Source of the DNA: an uncultured Porphyromonadaceae bacterium
GTDB lineage: Bacteria; Bacteroidota; Bacteroidia; Bacteroidales; Muribaculaceae
Assembly: GCA_900540625.1 (NCBI GenBank)
Contig: UQGP01000004.1
Location: forward strand, 44,520-108,519
Length of the DNA: 64,000 nucleotides
Direction of reading: 5' to 3'
Shown here: positions 8,587 to 15,837 of the stretch, piece by piece
Position numbering within the stretch: position 1 is the stretch's first letter
How the letters are laid out: each line of letters opens with the position of its first letter
Position numbers and translations under genes: made by a program
The notes under the pieces: model-generated
The model's database searches: none
Told to the model about the DNA's origin: nothing
What the model saw: only the letters and a program-made list of their open reading frames with translations

Positions 8587-10194
8587 TTATTTTTGCAGAG
8601 ACAGGGGCGGACGACTGGCACCGTTGGGCGACCGTATACGCAGTTGTCGCGTCACGGTAGGCGCTATGCGTCGTGCATCCACGGGGGTGCCTATGGTCTG
8701 AGCCGGCACTTCCGGGGCGAGGATGAATACCGGGGCGGTGGTCAGTGCGGCCACGGCAGCCGTTTGCGGCGTCGTGGTGCCCGGACGGTTGTAGTCGTCT
8801 TGGAGTTTCCACCCGGGGATGACTTGCACAAAGACATCGCCGGCGTAGGCCATAGTGGTGTTGCGTCGCAGTCCTTGAGGATCGTCCACGGGTGCTGTCC
8901 CGGTGATAATTTGGTCTATGGTATATGCTTGAAGGACGCCGGACATACGCTGCAGAAAGGCTGCGGCCTGACTGCGCATTGCGGCTATATCCTTATTATT
9001 CTGTTTGATAAGGTCGGCGTTGAGGTACACCTGACCGTCGTGGTATCCGCTGACCCATTGCCCGGTGCCGTGTACGGCCATAAGGTACATATTGAGCAGC
9101 GACATGGCCTTGCGCGTCGAGAAAGTGCCGTCGGGCAGTCCCCATGTTTCGTCATCGGGGCGTCGCCATTGGCGTGGCGGAAGTCCGGCCACCAGTATGA
9201 CCGTGCCGCCGTTGTCTGCGGTATTGCGCTCGGCGGCCTTGAAAAGCGAGGCGAGGGCCGCATCGGCGCGCATATATGCGTCGATGGTTTCGTAGCGAGC
9301 TTCGGTGGTGCGAGTCCCGGGGTAGGGCTCGAGGGTGCACGACAGTGTCAGCATATCCGTGGACTGCCGAGTGCCCAGCTTGTATGCACTGATATAGTCG
9401 GTGGCGAGGCGCACAATATCGGCATTGGCCAGCGGCGTAGACAGATATTGAGCAAAGCGGTCGGGGTCGTTACGCTTGAAGGTATGGCGGAATGGGTAGG
9501 CTTTGAGGTGTTCGGGCAGCATCCATGCGGCATTGCCGGAGGCCTGCACCGGAGTCCATGACATCGTATCCAGACGCGCGGCTAAGGGTGCGGTGCGGTT
9601 GGACATCGATGCGGATACGGGGAATTCCTTGTAGAATGTCGATGTGGCCCAATTGCCGGTGACGTCGTTGACAAAGACGGCGCTGTTGGCGCTGTGCCCG
9701 CCTTGGATGATGGCGCATGCGGCATCCGAAGCTATAGCGTAGACCATACCTACGCCATTGCCGGCAATCTTGACTTCGTCGGCGATGGTGGACACCTGTA
9801 ATGCCGAGGGCGACAGCGTCATATCTGTATAGTTGCCCATAGTGACGCCGTCGTCGAAGACGTTGCGCGAGCGTATCTTGGCCGCATCGTATACCGTGGC
9901 GGCCGGAATGCCGTTGGCTGCCGGAGCGGCACCCGTAAGCAGCAGTGCTGTAGCCGAGGCGGCATCCATACCCGGACCGAAGTCGGCGTCGGTGATGACG
10001 GCACCTTGGCGCAACAGACGATTGAATCCTTCGTGTCCGAAATATGGCGCAAGGTCTTGCAGCGTTTCCATGCGCAGCCCCTCGATGAATACGCCCAGCA
10101 CAAGACGTGGCTGCTTGGCCCCAAGGACGACGCTCAGGGCGGTCGATACCATGGTGGCTGCTACAAAACTTAGCATTCGCGGACGTTGTGTCAT
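8587..10194 (-). CDS. Alkaline phosphatase/phosphodiesterase-like protein with altered active-site segment
   Basis: 535 residues with an N-terminal signal peptide (cleavage near VVLGA). The start of the mature part, PRLVLGVFIEGLRMETL, and TGAAPAANGIPA match the type I phosphodiesterase/nucleotide pyrophosphatase and PafA-like alkaline phosphatase fold. In characterised members the nucleophile is a Thr or Ser in a TxPGH- or TFPNH-like segment; here the segment reads DFGPGMDAASATALLLTG, with no Thr just before GPG and extra residues. The hydrolase role is therefore family-level only and the protein may be inactive or use another residue (the Ser or Thr of ASAT). It starts 3 bp after the stop of the DUF4105 gene, so the two are surely co-transcribed. 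Confidence 0.65.
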   Translation of the reverse strand: MTQRPRMLSFVAATMVSTALSVVLGAKQPRLVLGVFIEGLRMETLQDLAPYFGHEGFNRLLRQGAVITDADFGPGMDAASATALLLTGAAPAANGIPAATVYDAAKIRSRNVFDDGVTMGNYTDMTLSPSALQVSTIADEVKIAGNGVGMVYAIASDAACAIIQGGHSANSAVFVNDVTGNWATSTFYKEFPVSASMSNRTAPLAARLDTMSWTPVQASGNAAWMLPEHLKAYPFRHTFKRNDPDRFAQYLSTPLANADIVRLATDYISAYKLGTRQSTDMLTLSCTLEPYPGTRTTEARYETIDAYMRADAALASLFKAAERNTADNGGTVILVAGLPPRQWRRPDDETWGLPDGTFSTRKAMSLLNMYLMAVHGTGQWVSGYHDGQVYLNADLIKQNNKDIAAMRSQAAAFLQRMSGVLQAYTIDQIITGTAPVDDPQGLRRNTTMAYAGDVFVQVIPGWKLQDDYNRPGTTTPQTAAVAALTTAPVFILAPEVPAQTIGTPVDARRIAPTVTRQLRIRSPNGASRPPLSLQK

Positions 10195-10197
10195 ATC

Positions 10198-11769
10198 TCA
10201 GTGGCGGTTACGTTGGGGGTGTGAGTCTCGTATTTCGTATATATAATCGGTCTCCCGTTTGCGCCATGGCCATAAGCGACGGTGCTTGCTGTTGCGCTGT
10301 TGGTTGCGCTCGTGGTATTCGGCCATTTGCTGTTTCGTGGCGCCGGCCATCGAGATGTCTCGCCATGTCCACGCAAATGTAAGTATGAAGTCGGCGGCAA
10401 TCCAAGGCCAGAATGCGTCGTTGGCGGTTTGGTATATAAACAGCCACGCTATGCACATAAAGATCATGGCGACTTCGTGAAGCTCCATGTATAAGTTCGT
10501 AAGCTTATCGCGTTTCGGCGTCCAAATTGTTATAGCGGGAATTATAGCAAATGGATTGAGCCACAATATCAGCCAGTTGGACGAAGTGGCGTAGTGCTCG
10601 GAGAAGAACACAAGGAAAGCAATGATGCAACCCACTATGGCATTTGCCCCGAAAAACAGGCAGTAAAATCCGCGCATACGACGCCATTTGACGGCCACGG
10701 CTCGTGCCACGAAGAATGATATTGCCAGCAGCACCAGCATTGCGGCCATAGGTGTCAGATACCATGGGGTGGGGGGGAGGATGTCTCTGCATTCCTCCGG
10801 GGTATCGCGTCCTAATTCAGGATTCCAAAGAAAAGGAGGGATGCCGGGGCTACCTTCCTGCACTTGACTCCCAAACTCATCAATGTTTATGGTTCTCGAC
10901 ACAATCGAAATGTCATAATGGTAAGGTTCGGTTATGCCGAATTTGGCCAAATCATTTTTGGACAAGTCGGTAGCTTTGAACGTACTACTTTCAAGTATTT
11001 TTGTCAATAGTACGGGCGCAAAGGTAAGGCCGCGCATGTTGTCAGATCCTCCGACTGGCCGGTCGATGTCATCGCCCAGCGCGAGGTCAATGCCGAACTG
11101 ATACCACGGATAGTTGGCGTGGTATCGGCGCATAACGTTACGGTATGTAGTCCCGTCACCAATGTCAAAACTATATATGCCGGTACGTCCCAAATCCAAT
11201 TCTTGGCCGATGGTTTTTTCGATGATTTGCAGGGGACGAGTGGCACAGTTGTCCGCGATAAAGTTGTAGCGGTAGACGCGATTCTCGGGACGCAGATTTT
11301 CTTCGACCAGAGCCATAAGGCGTTGAATCTGCTCTCGAGTGAGGTTAAGCTTTTGCAAGACGGTGGCGCGTCTTTGGCGCACATAGCTATATAAGAAAGG
11401 AGTCCAGGGCACGGCTGCAACGCTGTAGTCCGTCTCGCCTTTGACAAAGCGATATACAAAGTGCGGAGCGTTGAAATCGAACATACCCCAGGTGATGGCG
11501 GTGTCGCTATACGGTGTAACGATGCGCAGTGCCGAGTGCCCTTCGAGTTCGTATATCTGTTTGCCCGGGAGGAAGGTGGCAAGATATACCGTTGTGTCAC
11601 ATCCCTCCGTGAGGTCAAGATTGAGCGTCTGCCTTTCTTCGGCCATAGCCGTGGAAGACGCCGTTCCGCCTAACAATATGATAAGAAGCGCAAGGCCTAT
11701 GACGCGGCGTGCCTGTGCGCAGAGCGTACGGACAGCATCGCGGCATATATTACGGGCCAGTGGCTGCAT
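10198..11769 (-). CDS. DUF4105 (Lnb N-terminal-like) periplasmic/membrane protein
   Basis: A DUF4105 domain follows a long signal/anchor segment (VIGLALLIILLGG). Supporting motifs are YELEGHSALRI, WGMFDFNAPHFVYRFVKG and YNFIADNCATRPLQII, where the DNCATR motif marks a papain-like cysteine fold. The C-terminal third holds four or five membrane helices. The open frame extends upstream to 11898, but that would run through the whole tRNA-Cys gene and its terminator, so I place the start at the ATG at 11769 (523 residues). No Shine-Dalgarno site or TAnnTTTG box is visible in the short gap after the terminator; readthrough from the tRNA is one possibility. Substrate unknown; the partner gene downstream is a phosphatase-like enzyme. 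Confidence 0.75.
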   Translation of the reverse strand: MQPLARNICRDAVRTLCAQARRVIGLALLIILLGGTASSTAMAEERQTLNLDLTEGCDTTVYLATFLPGKQIYELEGHSALRIVTPYSDTAITWGMFDFNAPHFVYRFVKGETDYSVAAVPWTPFLYSYVRQRRATVLQKLNLTREQIQRLMALVEENLRPENRVYRYNFIADNCATRPLQIIEKTIGQELDLGRTGIYSFDIGDGTTYRNVMRRYHANYPWYQFGIDLALGDDIDRPVGGSDNMRGLTFAPVLLTKILESSTFKATDLSKNDLAKFGITEPYHYDISIVSRTINIDEFGSQVQEGSPGIPPFLWNPELGRDTPEECRDILPPTPWYLTPMAAMLVLLAISFFVARAVAVKWRRMRGFYCLFFGANAIVGCIIAFLVFFSEHYATSSNWLILWLNPFAIIPAITIWTPKRDKLTNLYMELHEVAMIFMCIAWLFIYQTANDAFWPWIAADFILTFAWTWRDISMAGATKQQMAEYHERNQQRNSKHRRLWPWRKRETDYIYEIRDSHPQRNRH

Positions 11770-11786
11770 AGGGGGGAGTGCTTCGT

Positions 11787-11822
11787 AAAAAAAAGTAAAT
11801 CCCGCCGTACGACAGCGGGATT
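11787..11822 (-). terminator. Rho-independent terminator of tRNA-Cys
   Basis: On the minus strand aatcccgc and gcgggatt form an 8-bp stem around an 8-nt loop, followed by tac and eight Ts. It begins 12 bp after the tRNA 3' end. Confidence 0.8.
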
Positions 11823-11833
11823 CATCATTTGTG

Positions 11834-11904
11834 AGGTACCTAGCAGAATCGAACTGCTGTAAACGGTTTTGCAGACCGGTGCCTAACCACTCGGCCAAGG
11901 TACC
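11834..11904 (-). tRNA. tRNA-Cys (GCA)
   Basis: The minus strand folds as a cloverleaf: acceptor ggtacct/aggtacc, D arm gcc/ggc, anticodon loop ctgcaaa (anticodon GCA), T arm agcag-ttcgatt-ctgct, discriminator U. No CCA is encoded. U73 together with GCA is typical of cysteine tRNAs. The top pair of the anticodon stem is a mismatch. A promoter lies upstream and a terminator downstream. Confidence 0.95.
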
Positions 11905-11926
11905 ATGCTCGTGCGGTTTGCGAGTG

Positions 11927-11958
11927 CAAAGTTAAGCACTTTTTGCGACATACACAAC
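11927..11958 (-). promoter_or_regulatory. tRNA-Cys promoter
   Basis: The minus strand has TTG (11956-11958), 21 nt, then TAACTTTG (11927-11934), matching TTG-N20-TAnnTTTG. It lies 22 bp upstream of the tRNA 5' end. Confidence 0.65.
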
Positions 11959-12030
11959 ATCTGCACAAAAAAACTTTTTGACGAAAGCACGAAAAACGGC
12001 CGAAAAGTATCCCGACAGCAAAAAAATTAG

Positions 12031-12038
12031 TATTTTTG
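12031..12038 (+). promoter_or_regulatory. Probable promoter of the aminopeptidase P gene, -7 element
   Basis: TATTTTTG fits TAnnTTTG and lies about 90 bp before the chosen ATG at 12128. It is downstream of most of the long 5' extension of the open frame, which supports the later start. The -33 box is not evident. Confidence 0.5.
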
Positions 12039-12127
12039 TGGTCTGATAAATCCCCGGCGAGGTGGTATATGCCCCATACCGGGCACTTAAAACGAAAGAA
12101 ATATATAAATCCAATACTATCGGCTAT

Positions 12128-13918
12128 ATGAAAACAGAGATAGCGCAACGGCTTGCAGTCCTTCGCGGACTTATGGCCAAGGCCGGCGTCGATGCCGCCA
12201 TTATCAATAAGACAGACCCCCATCAGAGCGAATATATTGGCGCACATTGGGCTTTTTTGCGTCGCATCAGCGGCTTTACAGGCAGTGCCGCCACCATGGT
12301 AGTCACTGCGGATAAGGCATTGCTGTGGACCGATTCGCGATACTTTATACAGGCGGCGCAGCAGCTTGACGGCACCGAAATCCTGCTAATGAAGGAGGGC
12401 CTTCCCGAAACTCCGGACATCCTGACGTGGCTGACGCACAACCTGCATCAAGGCAACACTGTAGGCGTGGACGGAATGTTGTTCAGCCGTACCGAGGCCG
12501 ACAGCCTGGCTGCAACCCTCGGCGCTCGCGGCATCGAACTCAAGACAGACTTCGACCCTATAGCCGACACGTGGCCCGATCGTCCCGCGCTGCCCCAGGA
12601 CAAGGTCTTCGTACACGACATCCGGTATGCCGGTCAGAGTGCTGCCGACAAAATTGCCGCTTTACTGACTGCGGCTGCCGACCTCGGCGCAGACGCTATA
12701 TTCACCAGCGCTCTTGACGAAATTGTATGGACGCTGAACATTCGTGCACACGATGTGCCGTACACTACCGTGGTCACGTCCTTCTTGTATCTGTCACCCA
12801 AGGGCAACACCTTGTTCATAGACGGGCATAAATTGGATGAGGCCGTTCGTGCCCACCTCGCCGTGGCCGGGGTTGCCGTGGCCGGATACGGAGATGTACT
12901 GTCTTTCATTGCGGCATTACCGGCAGATATTCGTGTGCTTGCCCAGCCGGACAAGAATGCCGTAGCAGTCACTAATGCCCTTGGCGCGCGTGCCGTATTG
13001 GCTACTTCGCCGGCCGGAATGCTCAAGGCCGTTAAGAATAAAGTACAATTGGCCGGCGTGCGTGCCGCTATGGAGCGCGATGGCGTAGCACTTGTTTCGG
13101 CCCTTATGGAAATCGAAAGACATATAGACAATGACCTGCCCCTGACCGAATTGGACGTTGTACGCATCTTCCGCCAAGCACGTCAGGCTCAGCCGTTGTT
13201 TTTTGACGAAAGCTTCGGTACTATTGCCGGCTACGGTGCGCATGGAGCTATCGTGCACTACGACCCCACCGAGGAGTCTAATGCGGAGATACATCGCGGC
13301 AGTCTGCTGCTGATAGACAGCGGCGCTCAATATCTTGACGGCACCACGGACATCACGCGCACAATCGCCATAGGCGAGAGCACAGCCGAACAGCGCCACG
13401 ACTTCACCCTGGTGATGAAAGGCCATATCGCTTTGGCTACCGCCGTATTCCCGCAAGGAACTGTGGGTATGCAACTTGACATACTTGCACGGCAATTTCT
13501 GTGGAAACAGGGCCTGACCTATCTGCACGGCACCGGACACGGCGTGGGCCACTTCCTCAACGTGCACGAAGGGCCGCAGAGCATTCGTCTCAATTATGTG
13601 CCGGCGCCGATGACTCCGGGTATGATTACATCCAATGAGCCCGGACTTTACCGCGAGAATGTCCATGGCATACGTTGCGAAAACCTTGAGCTGACCACCG
13701 AGGCTATGACTACCGAGTTCGGCAAGTTCTATCGCTTCGAAACGCTGACACTATGTCCCTTCGACCTATCGCTGTTTGATGTGGACATGATGACAGATGC
13801 CGAGATCGAATGGGTCAACGACTACCACCGCATGGTACGTTCGCGCCTTACTCCGATGCTGAACAGCGTTCAGCGCACTTGGCTCGAAAAGAAAACCCGG
13901 CCGCTAACGCGCAACTAA
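12128..13918 (+). CDS. Xaa-Pro aminopeptidase (aminopeptidase P, M24B)
   Basis: 596 residues in three domains: two creatinase-like N-terminal domains (residues about 1-310) and the C-terminal pita-bread metallopeptidase domain. Metal ligands are visible in LLIDSGAQYLDGTTDITR (two Asp), HGTGHGVGHFLNVHE (His) and TSNEPGLY and CENLELT (two Glu). The family releases an N-terminal residue preceding proline from peptides, using two Mn or Zn ions, in the cytoplasm. I chose ATG 12128 (MKTEIAQRLAVLRGLM) since the frame extends upstream only through promoter sequence. The gamma-carbonic anhydrase gene follows after 37 bp and may be co-transcribed. Confidence 0.9.
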   Translation: MKTEIAQRLAVLRGLMAKAGVDAAIINKTDPHQSEYIGAHWAFLRRISGFTGSAATMVVTADKALLWTDSRYFIQAAQQLDGTEILLMKEGLPETPDILTWLTHNLHQGNTVGVDGMLFSRTEADSLAATLGARGIELKTDFDPIADTWPDRPALPQDKVFVHDIRYAGQSAADKIAALLTAAADLGADAIFTSALDEIVWTLNIRAHDVPYTTVVTSFLYLSPKGNTLFIDGHKLDEAVRAHLAVAGVAVAGYGDVLSFIAALPADIRVLAQPDKNAVAVTNALGARAVLATSPAGMLKAVKNKVQLAGVRAAMERDGVALVSALMEIERHIDNDLPLTELDVVRIFRQARQAQPLFFDESFGTIAGYGAHGAIVHYDPTEESNAEIHRGSLLLIDSGAQYLDGTTDITRTIAIGESTAEQRHDFTLVMKGHIALATAVFPQGTVGMQLDILARQFLWKQGLTYLHGTGHGVGHFLNVHEGPQSIRLNYVPAPMTPGMITSNEPGLYRENVHGIRCENLELTTEAMTTEFGKFYRFETLTLCPFDLSLFDVDMMTDAEIEWVNDYHRMVRSRLTPMLNSVQRTWLEKKTRPLTRN

Positions 13919-13955
13919 TCATTCCGATGTAACCTATCAAAATAGATATATAGCA

Positions 13956-14498
13956 ATGGCATTAATCATTCCACTGCGCGGACACACTCCGGTGATAGGC
14001 GCAGACACATTTCTGGCCGAGAACGCCACCATCATCGGCGATGTCACTATGGGCGAAAAATGCAGCGTATGGTTTGGCACGGTCCTGCGCGGCGATGTCA
14101 ATACCATCACCATCGGCGACCGCGTCAATATTCAAGACGGCAGCGTACTGCACACGCTTTTCCGCAAATCCACCATCACCATCGGCAACGACGTTTCCAT
14201 AGGACATAACGTCACCATACACGGCGCGGATATACACGACCTCGCCTTGGTAGGCATGGGCGCCGTGGTCATGGATAACGCCGTAGTGGGCGAGGGGGCT
14301 ATCGTTGCCGCCGGCGCCGTGGTCCTGTCCAATACCAAGATAGGTCCGTACGAACTGTGGGCCGGCGCTCCGGCAAAGTATATCAAAAAGGTAGACCCCG
14401 AACAAAGCCGCGAAATCAACCAGAAAATCGCGCATAATTATCTGATGTACTCCCGCTGGTACACCCATCCCAACGAGCCTAATCCATTAGACGACTGA
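13956..14498 (+). CDS. Gamma-class carbonic anhydrase family protein (hexapeptide repeat)
   Basis: 180 residues made largely of left-handed beta-helix hexapeptide repeats (IIGDVT, VSIGHN, ALVGMG). The three zinc-ligand histidines of gamma-carbonic anhydrases are in place at H66 (VLHTLF), H84 and H89 (IGHNVTIHG). Family members such as YrdA and CaiE are trimers; only some have demonstrated CO2 hydration activity, so activity here is likely but unproven. It lies 37 bp after the aminopeptidase gene and ends at a strong terminator. Confidence 0.85.
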   Translation: MALIIPLRGHTPVIGADTFLAENATIIGDVTMGEKCSVWFGTVLRGDVNTITIGDRVNIQDGSVLHTLFRKSTITIGNDVSIGHNVTIHGADIHDLALVGMGAVVMDNAVVGEGAIVAAGAVVLSNTKIGPYELWAGAPAKYIKKVDPEQSREINQKIAHNYLMYSRWYTHPNEPNPLDD

Positions 14499-14524
14499 AA
14501 AAAAAGAATAGGGGAATGTATAAG

Positions 14525-14571
14525 CGTCCGGACATATAGGCATAGACAGCCGATGTCCGGACGTATATTTT
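14525..14571 (+). terminator. Rho-independent terminator after carbonic anhydrase gene
   Basis: cgtccggacat (14525-14535) pairs perfectly with atgtccggacg (14553-14563) and is followed by tatatttt. Confidence 0.75.
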
Positions 14572-14694
14572 GAGCGTGTATGCCGATACGTGCAGTGGCT
14601 TGGGGCTTATCGGAGGTGGCTTGTGATGAGGGTTCACTATTTTTTGGTATATAAAGATCTTCTTAGATCCTAAAAATCCTTAAAATCGGGTATG

Positions 14695-14723
14695 TTGTAC
14701 TTTCTGCGGCCATTGTACCTTTG
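14695..14723 (+). promoter_or_regulatory. Promoter of the di-iron/LuxR regulator
   Basis: TTG (14695-14697), 18 nt, then TACCTTTG (14716-14723), a match to the Bacteroidetes sigma-70-type promoter. The start codon is 48 bp downstream. Just upstream, aagatcttcttagatc contains overlapping gatc-type inverted repeats that could bind a regulator. Confidence 0.6.
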
Positions 14724-14771
14724 CATCGGCTTGCCGGATGATGAGATGCAGGCTTCAGGTTATAAATATAT

Positions 14772-15743
14772 ATGGCAGACACACACCAATCATTCAAAGC
14801 GTCGAATCGCATACGAGACATTATAGATGATGATACGCGGATGTTGCGCGTACTCAGTTGTTTTGATATACCGTTTGGTACCGGTGGCAGTACTATTGCC
14901 GAGATTTGCGATGCATACGGCATCGATTCAACGACTTTCTTGGCTGTATCCAATATCGTAACCGAGCGAGAGGACGACACCGATGGTGAGGTATCACTGC
15001 CGATACTTTTGTCTTATCTGCGAAATTCACATTCGTTTATCTCCGACTTTATGCTTTCCGAAATAAAGGAGTTGCTTATCAGAGGGTTGCACCGGTCGGA
15101 AATGAATAATGCTGCGCTGCTGGTTCTCAGGTTCTTCGATGAATATATGACCGAAGTGCATAATCATATAAAATATGAGGAAACACGACTATTCGGATAT
15201 GTCGAGAGTTTGGTCGCAGGAGCGCTTGTCTCCGGCTTTAATATACGGGACTTTGCATCGAAGCATGGTAGTATGACGTTGAAATTGCGCGAGCTGAAGA
15301 ATCTTTTCGTACAGCATTGCCGTATGCTTAATACTCCGGTGCTCAGTCAGGCTCTTACGGATATATATGTCTGTGGCCATAATATGGAGCGCCATTGTGA
15401 GGTTGAGGAAAAGTTGTTAATTCCTGCGGCTGAGCGTCTTGAAAAGCGATTGCGTGAACATACAAAAGACTGTGTTGTACCCGAAGTCGATGATTGCCGA
15501 GTATCTGTGTCTGATGATGAAGATCTATTATCTCCTCGCGAACGCGATATTGTACGCCTTGTTTCTTGTGGATTATCTAATAAGGAGATAGCCGACCGCT
15601 TGCGCCTATCGTTTCATACCGTCACTACCTATCGCCGCAATCTCAGTTCCAAACTCAACATCCATTCATCGGCAGGCTTGACCATTTACGCCATCTTGCA
15701 TCATATTATCGAATTGAAGGATGTCGAGTCGGTACAAGGTTAG
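14772..15743 (+). CDS. YtfE/ScdA-type di-iron (hemerythrin-like) domain fused to LuxR helix-turn-helix regulator
   Basis: 323 residues. Residues about 22-63 follow the ScdA N-terminal (DUF542) pattern, but the usual CCGG is FGTGG. Residues about 85-225 form a hemerythrin-like bundle in which every iron ligand known from E. coli YtfE has a counterpart at nearly the same spacing: H87, H132, E136, H165, H208, E212 (YtfE H84, H129, E133, H160, H204, E208). Residues about 253-315 are a LuxR/GerE DNA-binding domain (LSPRERDIVRLVSCGLSNKE). YtfE/RIC proteins repair iron centres or handle nitric oxide; joining this to a DNA-binding domain suggests a one-component sensor of NO, oxygen or iron state (inference). 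It faces the cytochrome/imelysin operon convergently across a terminator. Confidence 0.85.
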   Translation: MADTHQSFKASNRIRDIIDDDTRMLRVLSCFDIPFGTGGSTIAEICDAYGIDSTTFLAVSNIVTEREDDTDGEVSLPILLSYLRNSHSFISDFMLSEIKELLIRGLHRSEMNNAALLVLRFFDEYMTEVHNHIKYEETRLFGYVESLVAGALVSGFNIRDFASKHGSMTLKLRELKNLFVQHCRMLNTPVLSQALTDIYVCGHNMERHCEVEEKLLIPAAERLEKRLREHTKDCVVPEVDDCRVSVSDDEDLLSPRERDIVRLVSCGLSNKEIADRLRLSFHTVTTYRRNLSSKLNIHSSAGLTIYAILHHIIELKDVESVQG

Positions 15744-15767
15744 GCCTCGGACGCGACCGTACAAAAT

Positions 15768-15816
15768 AACGGCGGCGACATTGCGAAAGATACGCAGTGT
15801 TGCCACCGTTTTTTTT
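15768..15816 (+). terminator. Terminator between the regulator and the cytochrome operon
   Basis: An 18-nt arm starting aacggcggcg (15768) pairs with an arm ending gccaccgtt (to 15810), with one mismatch and two G-U pairs, and leads into eight Ts. It serves the plus-strand regulator and probably also ends the minus-strand operon, which stops at 15838. Confidence 0.75.
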
Positions 15817-15837
15817 GTGGATGCACATCGGTTGCGG

